DNA of 64,000 bases from Brasenia schreberi (lineage: Eukaryota; Streptophyta; Magnoliopsida; Nymphaeales; Cabombaceae): contig JAYKKT010000080.1 in the NCBI GenBank assembly GCA_036023115.1, positions 7,639,501 through 7,703,500 of the forward strand, written 5' to 3'. A model generated the notes under the pieces. It was not told where the DNA came from, made no database searches, and saw only the letters and a list, made by a program, of their open reading frames with translations. Shown here piece by piece: positions 47,474-57,989 of this stretch (position 1 is its first letter; every line of letters begins with the position of its first letter). The translations under genes and the position numbers were made by a program.

Positions 47474-47835
47474 CATGGCCGGTTCCTAAAGCAAGACTAC
47501 CGGTACCCAACCAGCGGTTCTCATCCCACCAAAACCTTGAAGGGTCGAACCGGCCATCCTTGTAGTCTGGTTTTTCTTTAGGGTATGATTTGTGGTCTGA
47601 GTGTAATTAAGTGTGGATTGGTTTAGGTTACCTTTGAAAAAACATGCATTGGAGGGTGGAATTTTGGAACCAGAACCAAAATTTGATTTGGAACCCTCAA
47701 GTCCAGTTGTAGTCCCGTTTTTACAAGGTGGAACTATAACTGAACCGAGGAGGTCCCCAGTTCAGTTCTGGTTCCTATTCCCTTGGTTCCAGTTTCAGAG
47801 GCAGTTTGAACCACCGGGTCCGGTCCAAGTCCTTA
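47474..47835. mobile_element. hAT-like MITE (GAACCGG family)
   Basis: Starts accatggccggttcctaaag; the interior has gaacctcaag, gaaccgagg and ccggtcc words. A small 92-codon frame reflects the repeats. The right end is uncertain. Confidence 0.5.
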
Positions 47836-47839
47836 GTAT

Positions 47840-48710
47840 TTCATGTAGATGTAGAAGAAAAGCATATCAAAGTCCACATACTATCTTATAGTTGGGGTTA
47901 TTTGTGATTCCATCTGATTCATGCAAGTTTTGGGTAATTCAAAATTAAAAAGTTCGCTATAGGTTGCTTGAACACAAATTACTTATTACTGTTATCTCTA
48001 CCATATTTCATGAAATCCCTTATATTCATACTTACTCATATATGTTGCAGAATTTATCTGTGCATGCAGTTCACAACATGTAGTTTTCATTTTTTATTTA
48101 TATGCGCTTATATTAATCCAAATCCACGGTTCATAATATTTGTTAAAAGTCATTTATGTTTGCAACTTTTATTTTTATTTGATTTTCTTTTAGGGTGGGA
48201 GTTGATTTATCCTTTAGCTTTTGATGAATGAGATTTTCCATTTAAAGATTCATATTTTTCATTGTCAAAAGATTTGAATTCTCACAAACTGACCCTGTCC
48301 ATACAGTCCGTGGGCTCAGCTTTATGGATGGAAACAATCAAGTTGTACACATAAGGTCTTTTGAACGAGTGGTTGTGTGACAACAATCTAAAGAAATCAG
48401 TGCTCTCTTGTAACATGCTATATTCTCAACGCCCTCACGAGGTAGTGATGAGTTTCACGCGGTCTAAACCTGTAGAGTCCAGTTCCGATCAAACCACTTG
48501 CTTTACTACCAACTAAAACAACCCCTAATCATGGACAACACATGGGCTATTCAAGAAAGGCAAGGTTGGGAAGTGATCAAAAAGATGTAGGGTCATAAGC
48601 CATTAGAAAATATCTTATTTTCGTGTCCATTTGTGTTGCACTGTGAGTTTTGAGTCAGGTCGCTCTCGTGTCAACACAAATTGAGTCCACATCAACAGTT
48701 AGTTTCTGCA
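47840..48710. other. Intergenic, nothing recognised
   Basis: AT-rich, no supported feature. Confidence 0.45.
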
Positions 48711-48714
48711 TGCT

Positions 48715-48975
48715 GATGTTAGGGCTTGGCAAATGAATCGAGCTACTCATGCTTCAGGTTGGTTCAGCTCATCATGAACCTTTTCATGTTTGGTTTGTGA
48801 ATTAAATGAACCAAAGATCAAACCAGTCATTAAAGCTACATGGACTGATGATGAACAATGTGCTCTCTGTTCAACTCAGACCATAGAAGCTTGTCTGGTT
48901 AAGATTATAAATTTGTACGTTTAGTTGGCTCAGCTCATATAAGTTCATTTAGTTAATATACAGGGATGTATGTAA
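48715..48975. mobile_element. MITE-like sequence with GGTTCA/TGAACC words, tentative
   Basis: Begins tgttagggcttggcaaatgaa and ends near gttcatttagttaatatac; inside, tgaacc and ggttca recur. No ORF. Target duplication not found. Confidence 0.4.
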
Positions 48976-49304
48976 AAATGACCATGTTCACTCAATTGGT
49001 TTGGTATAATGCAATGAAAAAAATGATCAAATTTCCATATTACAAAAAAAAAATCTATAAACTTTGACTAAACTTCTAATTAAAACTTTTAAGTTTTAAC
49101 TAAAAACAATATGTGAAAAGTTATTTGTTTTATGTGGTTAGGTAAACGGCGGACCCACTTTAGGATGAGGTAGGTGCCTCACCCAAAATCTGAAAAATTC
49201 CATTTCCTCGACCTACCGTATGGGTTAGGCAGACCCTCTACCAGGTGCTTACTTGAGAGGTTGTCAGTGAGACAAGTCCTTTCAAGCTGCTTTTTATACT
49301 AATT

Positions 49305-49405
49305 GGCAAAATGGAGAGGCCAAAGGCAGATGCAAACCCGGGGTCTTGAACTCATGACCTTCAATTCGTGAGTCGACCTCCTAGTCGGGAGATCTTCGAT
49401 GTTGC
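49305..49405 (-). mobile_element. tRNA-like SINE (family B)
   Basis: Plus-strand gcagatgcaaacccg, then gaactcatgaccttcaattc, then gtgagtcgacctcctag..gggagatct. Order and words as in the other family B copies. Confidence 0.65.
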
Positions 49406-49713
49406 TGTGTATGAATTTTCTCACAAGGGTTAACTTTGGCAAAGAAATTGCAAGGGCAAGAAAGTGTTATCAAGCATTCTATATGTCAACTTCTGGTACT
49501 GTTGATAGTCAGTCTTATGCATGCATGGCTACATTATTGATGCATAGCACCACCATGAAAAGGATTTGCCTGTAGACATCGCTGTTCCCTTTGTATTATA
49601 TGCAAGGCCAAGTTTTGAAGTTGTCACTAAGCCAAGGTTCAATGGCTCAATCCTTGTAAGGTCACCTGGTTGGCTTTGTGACCTTAATTCAGAGGTTCTC
49701 CACCGTTAGTTTC

Positions 49714-49825
49714 TTTTTTTGTTACAACGGGAGGCTGAAGCTGTGCACCCACCAGGAGTCGAACTACTGCCACGGTGATCGCGTCACCAGCATGTCGCCG
49801 TGGAGCTACTATCACTCTGGGTGCT
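49714..49825 (-). mobile_element. tRNA-derived SINE (family A), minus strand
   Basis: Flanked by gttagtttc at 49705-49713 and 49826-49834. Minus-strand features: B box GTAGTTCGACTCC (complement near 49756-49768), A-box region near the right end, and a poly-T left end. Confidence 0.8.
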
Positions 49826-49839
49826 GTTAGTTTCATTAT

Positions 49840-50275
49840 CCTTCCCTGGATTTGAATGAAACCTAAAATAAGTATACAGCAGGACTCTAAGACCAGCTTC
49901 CTCATTCTTGCTATATAATTGAATCCACTTTGGTTCTTCAAAGATATTGCTTATACTCAACTTGACATGAACAAAACAACCATACAGATCTTAAAGCCTT
50001 TTTTATTTGCTTGGATGTATACTTTCATACCCACGAATGCAAACTGTGGCGGATCTATGCTGAGCCATGGGCGGGTGTCTGGCAGTGGCGGATCCAGAAA
50101 TTTGTTGAGTGGGGTAAACTTCAGGTTCGAGCAGGATGGGCTTTACAAATGTTTCAAAAATTTCTATACTTAATTCAAAATTTTCTAAATTACTTTGAAA
50201 AACCAACCAAAAAGTTTACTTGGGCTATTTGCCCATCGTAAAAGAACTTCTAGATCCACCACTGAACACAATCAC
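49840..50275. other. Intergenic, no gene recognised
   Basis: Contains a near-repeated segment: tggcggatct near 50046 and again at 50088. Confidence 0.4.
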
Positions 50276-50282
50276 CCCAAAG

Positions 50283-50455
50283 GCTGAGCATGAGCTGCTC
50301 GACTAGAACTTATGCCGAGCTTGATTCTGGAAATTGACGCTTGATCATGCTCATTCTAGAGATCGAGCCTTGTATATCTTAATCAAGCCGACTTGAACTT
50401 GCCTACACTGGAGCTCAATTTGGCTCGTTCGCACGCTTGTTCATCCCAGCCTTTC
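50283..50455. mobile_element. hAT-like MITE with GAGCT/CGAGC words
   Basis: gagctgctcgac, ccgagcttgatt and gatcgagcc repeat across about 170 bp; the right end is near cttgttcatcccagcc. It resembles 53202-53680. Confidence 0.45.
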
Positions 50456-50459
50456 AAAA

Positions 50460-51030
50460 AGTATTGCTCAAAATTCTCACTTGACAAACTCTTTCATGGA
50501 TGGGCATATATCCAGTGATTTGATCTTTAAGGCCGACTAGGTCAATATTAGCTGATTTCGACATATTTGTCCATTCAATCAAACGGGACGCTAAGTCCTT
50601 GACAATGGGATAGGACGATTTGAAGATCGTCCATTTCATTTGTCATACGTGCCAAATAAGTAATATGAGTTGAACGGCATACCCATTGGTTCCACAAGTG
50701 GACAAGCAATTTTTGGCACCATCCCGATGTTGATAGGACTTGAGTCATGTGATATGACTCTTTGGGTGCGACACTCGACCTTCATCTTTATACGCTTTGG
50801 GGTTCCATACTTCACTTTATGCAGACGGCCATCATCTCGACCTTGGGAGTCTGTTTGATTCGTGATGCCAAGAATGTTTGGTACTAAAAATCTAGGCATA
50901 AGCCTATATATTCATGGTTTTGAGGTATTAACACTTGAGTCTTTTGCCAGACAGGATAGCAATGGGAGAGAAGGAGGTATTTGGTTAATATACGAAGCCC
51001 ATGGATCTCTGTAACTGACCTTCTCCTTGG
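50460..51030. other. Intergenic, nothing recognised
   Basis: Opposing frames at 50636-50899 have no known domain. Confidence 0.4.
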
Positions 51031-51343
51031 TGTATGCATAAAAGACGAGGATGAAAAAATTCTAGTGGCAAATGATGATATAAGAAATAGATGGAAAAAC
51101 TATTTTTATAATCTTTTTAATGAAAATAAAGATGTTAGTATTAGTTTAGGAGATTTAGCCAAGTCAAAAAAGTATATAAACCATAATTTCTACAGACGTA
51201 TTCAAAAGAATGAAGTCAAAGAGGTTCTTAAACAAAAGAAGAGTGGTAAATCGGTAGGACCAGATAATATTCCTATAGATGTTTGGAAAATACTAGGAGA
51301 AATAGGAATCACTTGGCTCACAAGACTATTTAATGAAATATGA
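50981..51343 (+). pseudogene. RTE copy 3 linker region
   Basis: From about 51034 the frame reads IKDEDEKILVANDDIRNRWK, then KKSGKSVGPDNIPIDVWKIL..WLTRLFNEI, the start of RTE RT fingers, ending at a stop (51341-51343) in what is W in copy 1. The first 18 codons precede the element and are flanking DNA. Confidence 0.8.
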
Positions 51344-52695
51344 AAAAACCAAAAGATGCCAGAGGAATGGAGAGCAAGTACACTTATACCCGTATATAAG
51401 AACAAGGGAGACATTCAAAATTGTGTGAATTATCGAGATATCAAGTTAATGAGTCATACTATGAAATTATGGGAAAGAATTATCGAACGTAGGTTAAGAC
51501 AAGTATCAAGTACAACAGAGAACCAATTTGGATTTATTCCAGGTAGATCTACTATTGAAGCGATTCACCTTTTGAGACGTCTTATGGAACATTTTAGAGC
51601 AAAAAAGAAAGACCTTCACATGATATTTATTGATCTAGAAAAAGCTTATGATAGGGTACCGAGGGAGGTTCTTTGGAGAACTTTGGAAAAAAGAGGTATC
51701 CCATTGACATATATTAACCTTATAAGAGACATGTATGATGGTGCAAAAACATGTATGAGGACTCATGATGGAACGACAGACTTCTTTGAAGTTAATATTG
51801 GGTTACATCAAGGATCAACTTTAAGTCCATACTTATTTATAATGGTGATGGATGAGTTAACAAAACATATTCAAGATGAAGTACCTTGGTGTATGTTATT
51901 TGCAGATGACATTGTATTAGTGGAGGAGTCTAAGGAAAAAGTTAATAGAAAATTGGAACTATGGAGAGAAACATTAGAAAACAAAGGCCTCCCACTTAGT
52001 AGAACAAAGACAGAATATATGGAATGTAAGTTTGATCATTTGGCTACTTCAGAGGACATAGAAATTAAAATTGGCACACATTGCATTCCCCAAAAGGAAA
52101 GTTTTAAATACCTAGGGTCAATTTTTCAAAGTGATGGAAGAATTGATGGAGATGTTACACATAGAATTAATGTTGGTTGGTTAAAATGGAGAGGAGCATT
52201 AGGTATTTTTTGTGATAAGAAGATACCATTAAAATTAAAAGGTAAATATTATAGAGCAGCAGTTAGGCCTGCCATGTTTTATGGTTCTGTTAATCATCAA
52301 CATGTACAAAAGATGTCTGTGACAGAAATGAAGATGTTGAGATGGATGAGTGATCATACAAGAAAAGACCGTATACATAATGAGGTTATTAGAAACAAAT
52401 TAGGAGTGGCACCAATAGAGGATAAAATGAGAGAACATCGTTTAAGATGGTTTGGACATATAGAAAGAAGATCAAAAGAAGAACCTGTAAGAAAGTTAGA
52501 AAACCTAAATTTGGAAAGTATTAAAAGAGGTAGAGGACGACCACAAAAGTGTTGGAAAGAAACAATAAAGAATGATCTAGCTTATTGGGAGTTAACTGCT
52601 AACATGGCACACGATAGAGATCTGTGGAAACAAAGAATCCATGTAACCGACCCCGTCTAGTATGGGAAAAGGCTTAGTAGTTGTTGTTGTTGTGG
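51034..52695 (+). mobile_element. RTE LINE copy 3, 5'-truncated
   Basis: Begins inside the linker (aaagacgaggatgaaaaaat, matching 37385 in copy 2) and runs to the (TTG)n tail at 52677-52694. The endonuclease part is absent. The RT and C-terminal portion is open over 434 codons. No clear flanking duplication was found. Confidence 0.93.
51356..52660 (+). CDS. RTE reverse transcriptase, C-terminal 434 codons (intact frame of a truncated element)
   Basis: An RNA-dependent DNA polymerase fragment of an RTE LINE. Visible landmarks: [19 protein letters not shown] (26-43), [19 protein letters not shown] (60-78), motif [12 protein letters not shown] with its Asp at 93, motif [14 protein letters not shown] (149-161) and motif C FADD (182-185). 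The C-terminal block [31 protein letters not shown] ends [19 protein letters not shown]. An in-frame loss of about 12 bases near 52290 removes residues present in the other copies (GSECWAVDHQH becomes GSVNHQH). An in-frame stop just upstream (tgaaaaaaccaaaag at 51342) separates it from the linker frame. Not autonomous, since the endonuclease is missing. Confidence 0.9.
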   Translation: MPEEWRASTLIPVYKNKGDIQNCVNYRDIKLMSHTMKLWERIIERRLRQVSSTTENQFGFIPGRSTIEAIHLLRRLMEHFRAKKKDLHMIFIDLEKAYDRVPREVLWRTLEKRGIPLTYINLIRDMYDGAKTCMRTHDGTTDFFEVNIGLHQGSTLSPYLFIMVMDELTKHIQDEVPWCMLFADDIVLVEESKEKVNRKLELWRETLENKGLPLSRTKTEYMECKFDHLATSEDIEIKIGTHCIPQKESFKYLGSIFQSDGRIDGDVTHRINVGWLKWRGALGIFCDKKIPLKLKGKYYRAAVRPAMFYGSVNHQHVQKMSVTEMKMLRWMSDHTRKDRIHNEVIRNKLGVAPIEDKMREHRLRWFGHIERRSKEEPVRKLENLNLESIKRGRGRPQKCWKETIKNDLAYWELTANMAHDRDLWKQRIHVTDPV

Positions 52696-52814
52696 ACATG
52701 CGGAACCCTAATTACATTCATGCAACGGGTTCCACGATTGATGTATAATGAAAGTTAGAACAACGAGCACAAAAATTCGAGGACTAATTTCCTTGGAACC
52801 TTATTTAAGCATCA

Positions 52815-53121
52815 CTAGTTTGGAGATGATCTGGTAGTTTCAACCCAAGAGAAGAACCGAACTGAGATAGGAACCGGCTAAAATTGAAACTGGTCAAACC
52901 GTACCCAAAACCGAGTTCTGCTCGGTTCAGTTTCGGTTCCAACTTCTATGGAAAAGGAAACCACTGGTTCCATATTTTCTTTATTTTTTAAGTTTCAAAA
53001 ATTAAAATATTTTTTCCAATTTCCAGAGATGTAGGACTCAAATCAGAACCAAAACCAACCAAGCCTCTATTCAGATCCAGTTCCACTTTATGATTACCCA
53101 GAACCGGCCATGTCTGCTAGA
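52815..53121. mobile_element. hAT-like MITE (GAACCGG family)
   Basis: Left part tttggagatgatctggtag, right end accggccatgtctgctag; dense aaccg/cggttc words between. About 307 bp, no ORF. Confidence 0.5.
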
Positions 53122-53201
53122 CTTGCCAAAACCAAGTGGAACAGGCTCCTGCGAATTGGTCTCGTTTCGTCCTTCGCAACAAGTATCTGATCATCGCACT
53201 T

Positions 53202-53680
53202 AGGGATGTAGTTGAGCAGAGTCGAGCTTGAGAAATGCTCAATTCAAAATTGAGGAACGAGCTTCGATCGTTCAACTCAAGCTCAGCTCTAACTATATTC
53301 AAGCAACTCAAGCTCATATAGTTGGGCTCTTTTCCTTTTCAAGCTGGAGTGGTCTTCTGCCATTGAAAAGTACCCATTTATGCAGCACTTGATCTTAGGC
53401 AAAAGAGTGAGATTGATACTTGATCTTGATGCCTTTCATCTCCTCTTTTTTTAGTGCTTTGCTCCATTCAATTCTCTTCTCCCAAACCATACAGGACTAA
53501 ACCGTGTGCCTGAAGCTCGATTAGGCTCACAAGCAACTCGAGTTGGGTAATGGTGAGTTTGTGCTCGGCTCGCTCATACATCAAGCTTCACTTGAGCTCG
53601 ACAAGACCGAATAGAGTTCGAATTATCGTCCGGGGTCGATCTTGAGTAGCTCACAAGCCTCGGGGCACTTGCACTTCTAA
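53202..53680. mobile_element. hAT-like element with GAGCTCGAGC-type subterminal words
   Basis: Starts ttagggatgtagttgagcag; the right end, reversed, reads ttagaagtgcaagtgccccg. Both ends match the TAG(R)G(A/T)G pattern of plant hAT elements. The subterminal zones repeat tcgagctt, ctcaagctc and gagctcg, a common hAT trait. No transposase frame was seen. Confidence 0.55.
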
Positions 53681-53888
53681 TTCCAGTTTTCTTGCATGAG
53701 AAAAGGCGCAGAAGCATGCTTATGTTTTCAAGCGCCTTGACAGAAGCATGACTGAGATTTTCCTCTTGAAGAATCAAAAGGTAATGCTTAAGGTCTGCAC
53801 AAACTGATGGCGAAGATCTCTTACTGTAGGAATAATTCTACTCTATGAGGAACTATGGATTGTCTTCCATAAAATATTTGCATGTACC

Positions 53889-54062
53889 TAGACATGGCTG
53901 GTTCCAAACCGGGAACCAGGCCAGGAACCGGCAAAACCAGACCTGAAACTAGATTCAGAACTGAGGTATTATCTGGTTCAGTTTTGATTCTACCTTCATA
54001 GAACCAGAACCAGAACCAGATCGAAACTGAAACCAGTGGTTCCAAATAACCAATCATGCCTA
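53889..54062. mobile_element. Small hAT-like MITE (GAACCGG family)
   Basis: 174 bp. Begins tagacatggctggttccaaa; the right end, reversed, reads taggcatgattggtt, an imperfect terminal inverted repeat. The interior repeats gaaccag and accggg words. An RTE fragment abuts it on the right. Confidence 0.65.
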
Positions 54063-54063
54063 T

Positions 54064-54380
54064 ATCAACAACAACAATAACTACGCCTTTTCTCATACTA
54101 GATAGGGTCAGCTACATGAATTCTTTATTTCCATAATATCATGCTAGCAGTTAACTCAACATAAACTAGATCATTTTTTATTGTTTCTTTCCAATATTTT
54201 TGTCGTCTTCCTCTTCTTCTTTTAACATTCTTATAATCAAGTTTGTCATACATTCTAATTAGAATTTCTTGTAGTCGTCTTTGTACATGTTCAAACCATC
54301 TTAAATGATTTCTCCTCATTTATCATTTATTTATATTACTCTCAATTTGTTTCTAATAACCTCATTATCTACCATATATT
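54064..54380 (-). pseudogene. RTE LINE 3' end, minus strand, 5'-truncated
   Basis: Tail (aac)n at the left end, then on the minus strand the frame 54125-54319 reads [43 protein letters not shown], the conserved C-terminal block. It sits directly beside the MITE at 53889. Weak flank likeness (aaccaatcatgcct and aaccagttatgcct) may be a diverged duplication. Confidence 0.8.
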
Positions 54381-54656
54381 CTAAATATTATGAACCAGTT
54401 ATGCCTTCATGTACCCATGAAATTGCAAACCTTCAATTATCTTCTTGACCATGAGCTATCTTGAATAGAGATCTTAATGGATTATCCACCACCCAAAATT
54501 GCTTCTCCAGCAACTCACTTCATGTATTGCCTATGTTCTATATGCTCGTACCATGTTTGATTCAATTCAAAAACATTGTCCAATTTTTAGTGCCCAAATA
54601 GACCTCCAACACACGATTTCACCTTCTAGCTTTTGTGAAATTTCCATACCAATGTT

Positions 54657-55401
54657 TGTTAGAATCATTTGTTGAAATAATGTTATTTAAGGTTGGGTTA
54701 ACTAAATTCATGTGCATTAATAACATTTGATTTATGTTTGGTATCTCTCAATATTCATTTGATGCATCATTGATATATGTGTCACATGTGAGAGATTTGT
54801 GCATGGGAAGACCAAGAGGCAGTTTAGTCTCATATTGAAAAAAGAAAGAAACTCACATGTCCTTTATGTTATTGGTAGCTCATGAACCTTAGTTCATAGA
54901 GCTTGGGGAGGACATGCTAAACCATACACACGCACGTTGGGCTAGGCCTAGGCTTGGGCTTGGGTTAGGATGAGGCAAAGAGGTGTGTCGGTTATCAGAT
55001 CCAAGATCCACTGTATTTTACTATAAAGTAAGATTAGGGCTTCCCTAATCCGTACTTAACAGTGACACTCTCTCTCCTCCCATCTTCTCTCTTCTTTGTG
55101 TTTTCCCTCTACCCTTGGTGATTGTTCCCTACGATTTTCCTATCGTAGTTGCTTTCTTTCCTCTAACTGGTTAAGGCGATTGAGACGTAGTCGATATACA
55201 ATAGTGAGATGTTGATTTCTTCAAGACAAGTTCGCAAGAGCGACTCACACAAATAAGTATTCTGATTCTTATTCTTATTTGCTTGTTCTCCATGCGGTTT
55301 GTGTATGACTTCTTTTATCTATGGTTGTTTTTTATTTGAACATATTTATCTTTGTTGCATATTGGTTATTTATGCATGTAATTCTACGGTTTTTCCTAAC
55401 A
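54657..55401 (+). mobile_element. Solo LTR candidate (copia-like), 745 bp
   Basis: Starts tgttagaatc and ends ttttcctaaca, a tgttag/ctaaca inverted end pair. A TATA-like actataaagt lies at 55018-55027, followed by CT-rich text as in a U5-type leader. No internal retrotransposon sequence adjoins it, and no exact flanking duplication was seen. Confidence 0.5.
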
Positions 55402-55950
55402 TCAATTTTTGGGTTGGAATAGTCTTCCAAACAGATTATGTGCATGGTTGTTTTATAATAACATGGGCTTAATACAAAAATTTTACATGTGAAACCAAAT
55501 GAAGTTATTAAAGCAAGTGTGCAAATACACCATTCTTCACCTCATTAACGTGGCCAGAGTATCACCTGATTTAAATGTTATAGTGAAGCTTATAATATGC
55601 ATTTGGCCGTATCGACGCTGTAAGTCAAGCTTAAAGCAGTGAAACAGACTCCTTATAGCTTACCTACAAAATCAAAGAGCTGAGGCAAAGGGTAGTGAAG
55701 TTTTATTTACCTTGCTCAAGACAGAGTGAAACGTCCTTGCATATCGACCAACTATCATCCTTCTTCCGAACAAGAATCAGATGCATGGAGGACAAGACCG
55801 CTTGATGATTTCTCTTTCAAGCAACCCGGCTATTTGATTTTTGGCTTTTCACTTTTACAAGCATGGCTGCCGATGGTGCTTGATTATAGATTTGGAACTC
55901 TTTTATCTTTTTGAATAGATTTATTATTACACAACTTACGGTTTTGTGCC
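55402..55950. other. Intergenic, nothing recognised
   Basis: The small frame 55726-55914 has no domain. Confidence 0.4.
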
Positions 55951-55961
55951 ATCAGGCGTGT

Positions 55962-56221
55962 TTGATCCATGAGAATATCGTTTAAGATGGTTTGAACATA
56001 TAGAAAGAAAATTAAAAGAACCTATAAGAAGCTATGAAAAACTAGATTTTGAAAGTATTAAAAGAGGTAGAGGACGACCATAAAAGTGTTGGAATGAAAC
56101 AATAAAGAATGATATAGCTTATTGTGAGTTAACTGCTAACATGGCACATGATAGGACTATGTGAAATCAAAGAATCCATGTAGCCGATTCTGGGAAAAGG
56201 CTTAGTTGTTGTTGTTGTTGT
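55962..56221 (+). pseudogene. RTE LINE 3' stub with flanking repeat
   Basis: About 260 bp of the RTE 3' end: EYRLRWFEHIERK, a frame with GRGRP.KCWNETIKNDIAY, then NMAHDRTM and the (TTG)n tail at 56201-56221. Flanked by aggcgtgt (55954-55961 and 56222-56229); likeness extends beyond these 8 bases. Confidence 0.85.
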
Positions 56222-56229
56222 AGGCGTGT

Positions 56230-56682
56230 AATCATGATTGTAAGAAATCAAGATTATATGTTTTATTCGCGAATCATATTAACGCTTGAGGGTCAAAGCC
56301 ACATACACGGGTTTATTATCTCCTCTTGGATGCTTGCAACTGGAAAAGCTAAATACGTATCTAAATTTGTAGATCTTCTTCCCCTGACATTTGAGGAGGA
56401 TCATCCCCTGCCCTGTTGTCCAACGTCTGTAAGTAATTTCTCATCATACATATATAACACTTAATTTTGCTTGTCTTTTAAGAAAAAAAGAAAAGAAAGA
56501 AAAAGAAGAAAATAACATTTAAGAATCTTAACAAGTCATGGATACAAAACTTGGTAATACCCATTGTGCAGGAACTTTTAGCGACCCCGAGTAGCCAGGA
56601 ATTCATCAAGTTAAGAAAGGATTCGAAGGAGATTAGCAAGGGACCAGCGACAAAATTCCATCTAAAAAAAAAAAGTGTGTGA
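56230..56682. other. Intergenic, nothing recognised
   Basis: An A-rich run lies at 56480-56520. The frame at 56234-56464 has no motif. Confidence 0.4.
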
Positions 56683-56683
56683 A

Positions 56684-56780
56684 TTAGACATGTCCAGTAT
56701 ACAAGCGGACGGATGATTCCAATTGAAACGAATCGAGCTCAAAACCGAACCCGGCTAGGTTTCGGTCCCAGCCCTAATTA
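56684..56780. mobile_element. Very short hAT-like MITE
   Basis: About 97 bp; left attagacatgtccagtat and right end cagccctaatt, which reversed reads aattagggctg. Interior carries aaaccgaacccggc. Confidence 0.45.
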
Positions 56781-57050
56781 ATTACACTCTTAAATCCAAC
56801 TGCCAAAATGTGTCCTTATCACGAAAGTCAAGGTTGGAAATTTTCATTTTCTAAAGAAAAAGATGAGATCATTATACAAATACCGGAGGTTCTATTAATA
56901 AAACCATGTGTGTGTTGGGCTCTACATTTCCTTGCAAATTCGCACGTCGTTCAAAATCTAATTGGTGCTCACGATTTTTTAAAAGTAAAAGAAAAGAAAT
57001 TTTACAATCCAGCAAAACTATGGGCTAGCTGAATGCCTTTCTCTTTTATT

Positions 57051-57425
57051 ATCTGGACATGATCGGTTTCGGGTAAACCGGAACTAGTGGTTTTTGTTAC
57101 CTTGAAACTGGTTAGTGCCAACCGTTTTGGAACGGTCGGTTTTGAGGCGAATTCGGTTTGAATCCATATAATTGGGAAATAAGAAAAATATTTAAAAGAA
57201 TAAGATTTCAAAGAAAATTTTAAAAAACCTAGAATTGATGATTTGAGACCATAAGTTGTAGTTTCAGGTGGGTTTCAATTCTATAAAAGATAGAACCACA
57301 CCCGAGCTGAGCAGTCCCGTTTTGGGGTCCAATTTAACGGGTTCTATTTCTAGCTGGTTCTTGGCCCAGTTTTAGTTCCAATTGAAACCGTGAAAATGGT
57401 TTCAAACCGGTGTTAGGCAAGGCCC
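57051..57425. mobile_element. hAT-like MITE (GAACCGG family)
   Basis: Left end acatgatcggtttcgggtaa, right end with ggtttcaaaccggtgttagg; interior rich in aaccg/cggtt words. No ORF. Confidence 0.55.
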
Positions 57426-57524
57426 AACCAGAAAACAGGTATACGGTATCAAGATGAAGGAAACAACTCAAGTGGCTTATTCTTTTGGCAAAAATCTGTT
57501 ATACCCACTACTCTTTTTTCTTTT

Positions 57525-57635
57525 TAGGGTACAATGTGGCCGCCGAAGCCAGATGCACCTCAGGGTATTCGAACTCACGACTTCAACTTGTGAGTCGACC
57601 CCTTAGCTAGGTGAGCTATTGCTCTTTTGTGTTCG
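57525..57635 (-). mobile_element. tRNA-like SINE (family B), well preserved
   Basis: Minus-strand order: A-box TAGCTCACCTAGC, ggggtcgactcacaagttg, B box gagttcgaatacc, gtgcatctggcttcggcgg, then a T-rich (A-rich on the minus strand) end. Clearest family B copy in the window. Possible short duplication around ctctttt. Confidence 0.75.
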
Positions 57636-57637
57636 AC

Positions 57638-57790
57638 AGCTGCTTTTATGAAGAGAGAGTGTGATGTTTTTGGCTCATTGGTAGGGCTTGCAGATGGCAA
57701 GGTCAATTCCCAGCTGTTGCATGCGTGCGTGCATGTTAGGCTTCAGCCTCTCATTCTAACCTCAAAAAAGAAAAGAAAAGGAAAAGGAAA
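57638..57790 (+). mobile_element. tRNA-derived SINE, family A-like
   Basis: A box TGGCTCATTGGTAGG, B box GGTCAATTCCC, then catgttaggcttcagcctct and an A-rich tail at 57762-57793. It sits beside the family B copy. Confidence 0.75.
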
Positions 57791-57879
57791 ACAGATCAAC
57801 CATTTAAATTGGATCTCCATTGTTCGATCCAGATTGTGGTCATTGGATCTCAAATTGAATTATGAAGAGACCAGACCTA

Positions 57880-57985
57880 GAGCGCTAGCTTTGGGAGCGC
57901 TCTCTAACTCTCATGCTGCCGTAGTGAGTTTGATCATGTGTGTGTGTATATATATATACATATGTATATATATGTATGTATGAAT
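57880..57985 (+). mobile_element. SINE fragment plus TG/TA microsatellite
   Basis: agagcgctagctttgggagc and cgtagtgagtttgatcatg keep the family A order. (GT)n and (TA)n/(TATG)n follow (57937-57985). Confidence 0.5.
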
Positions 57986-57989
57986 GAAT

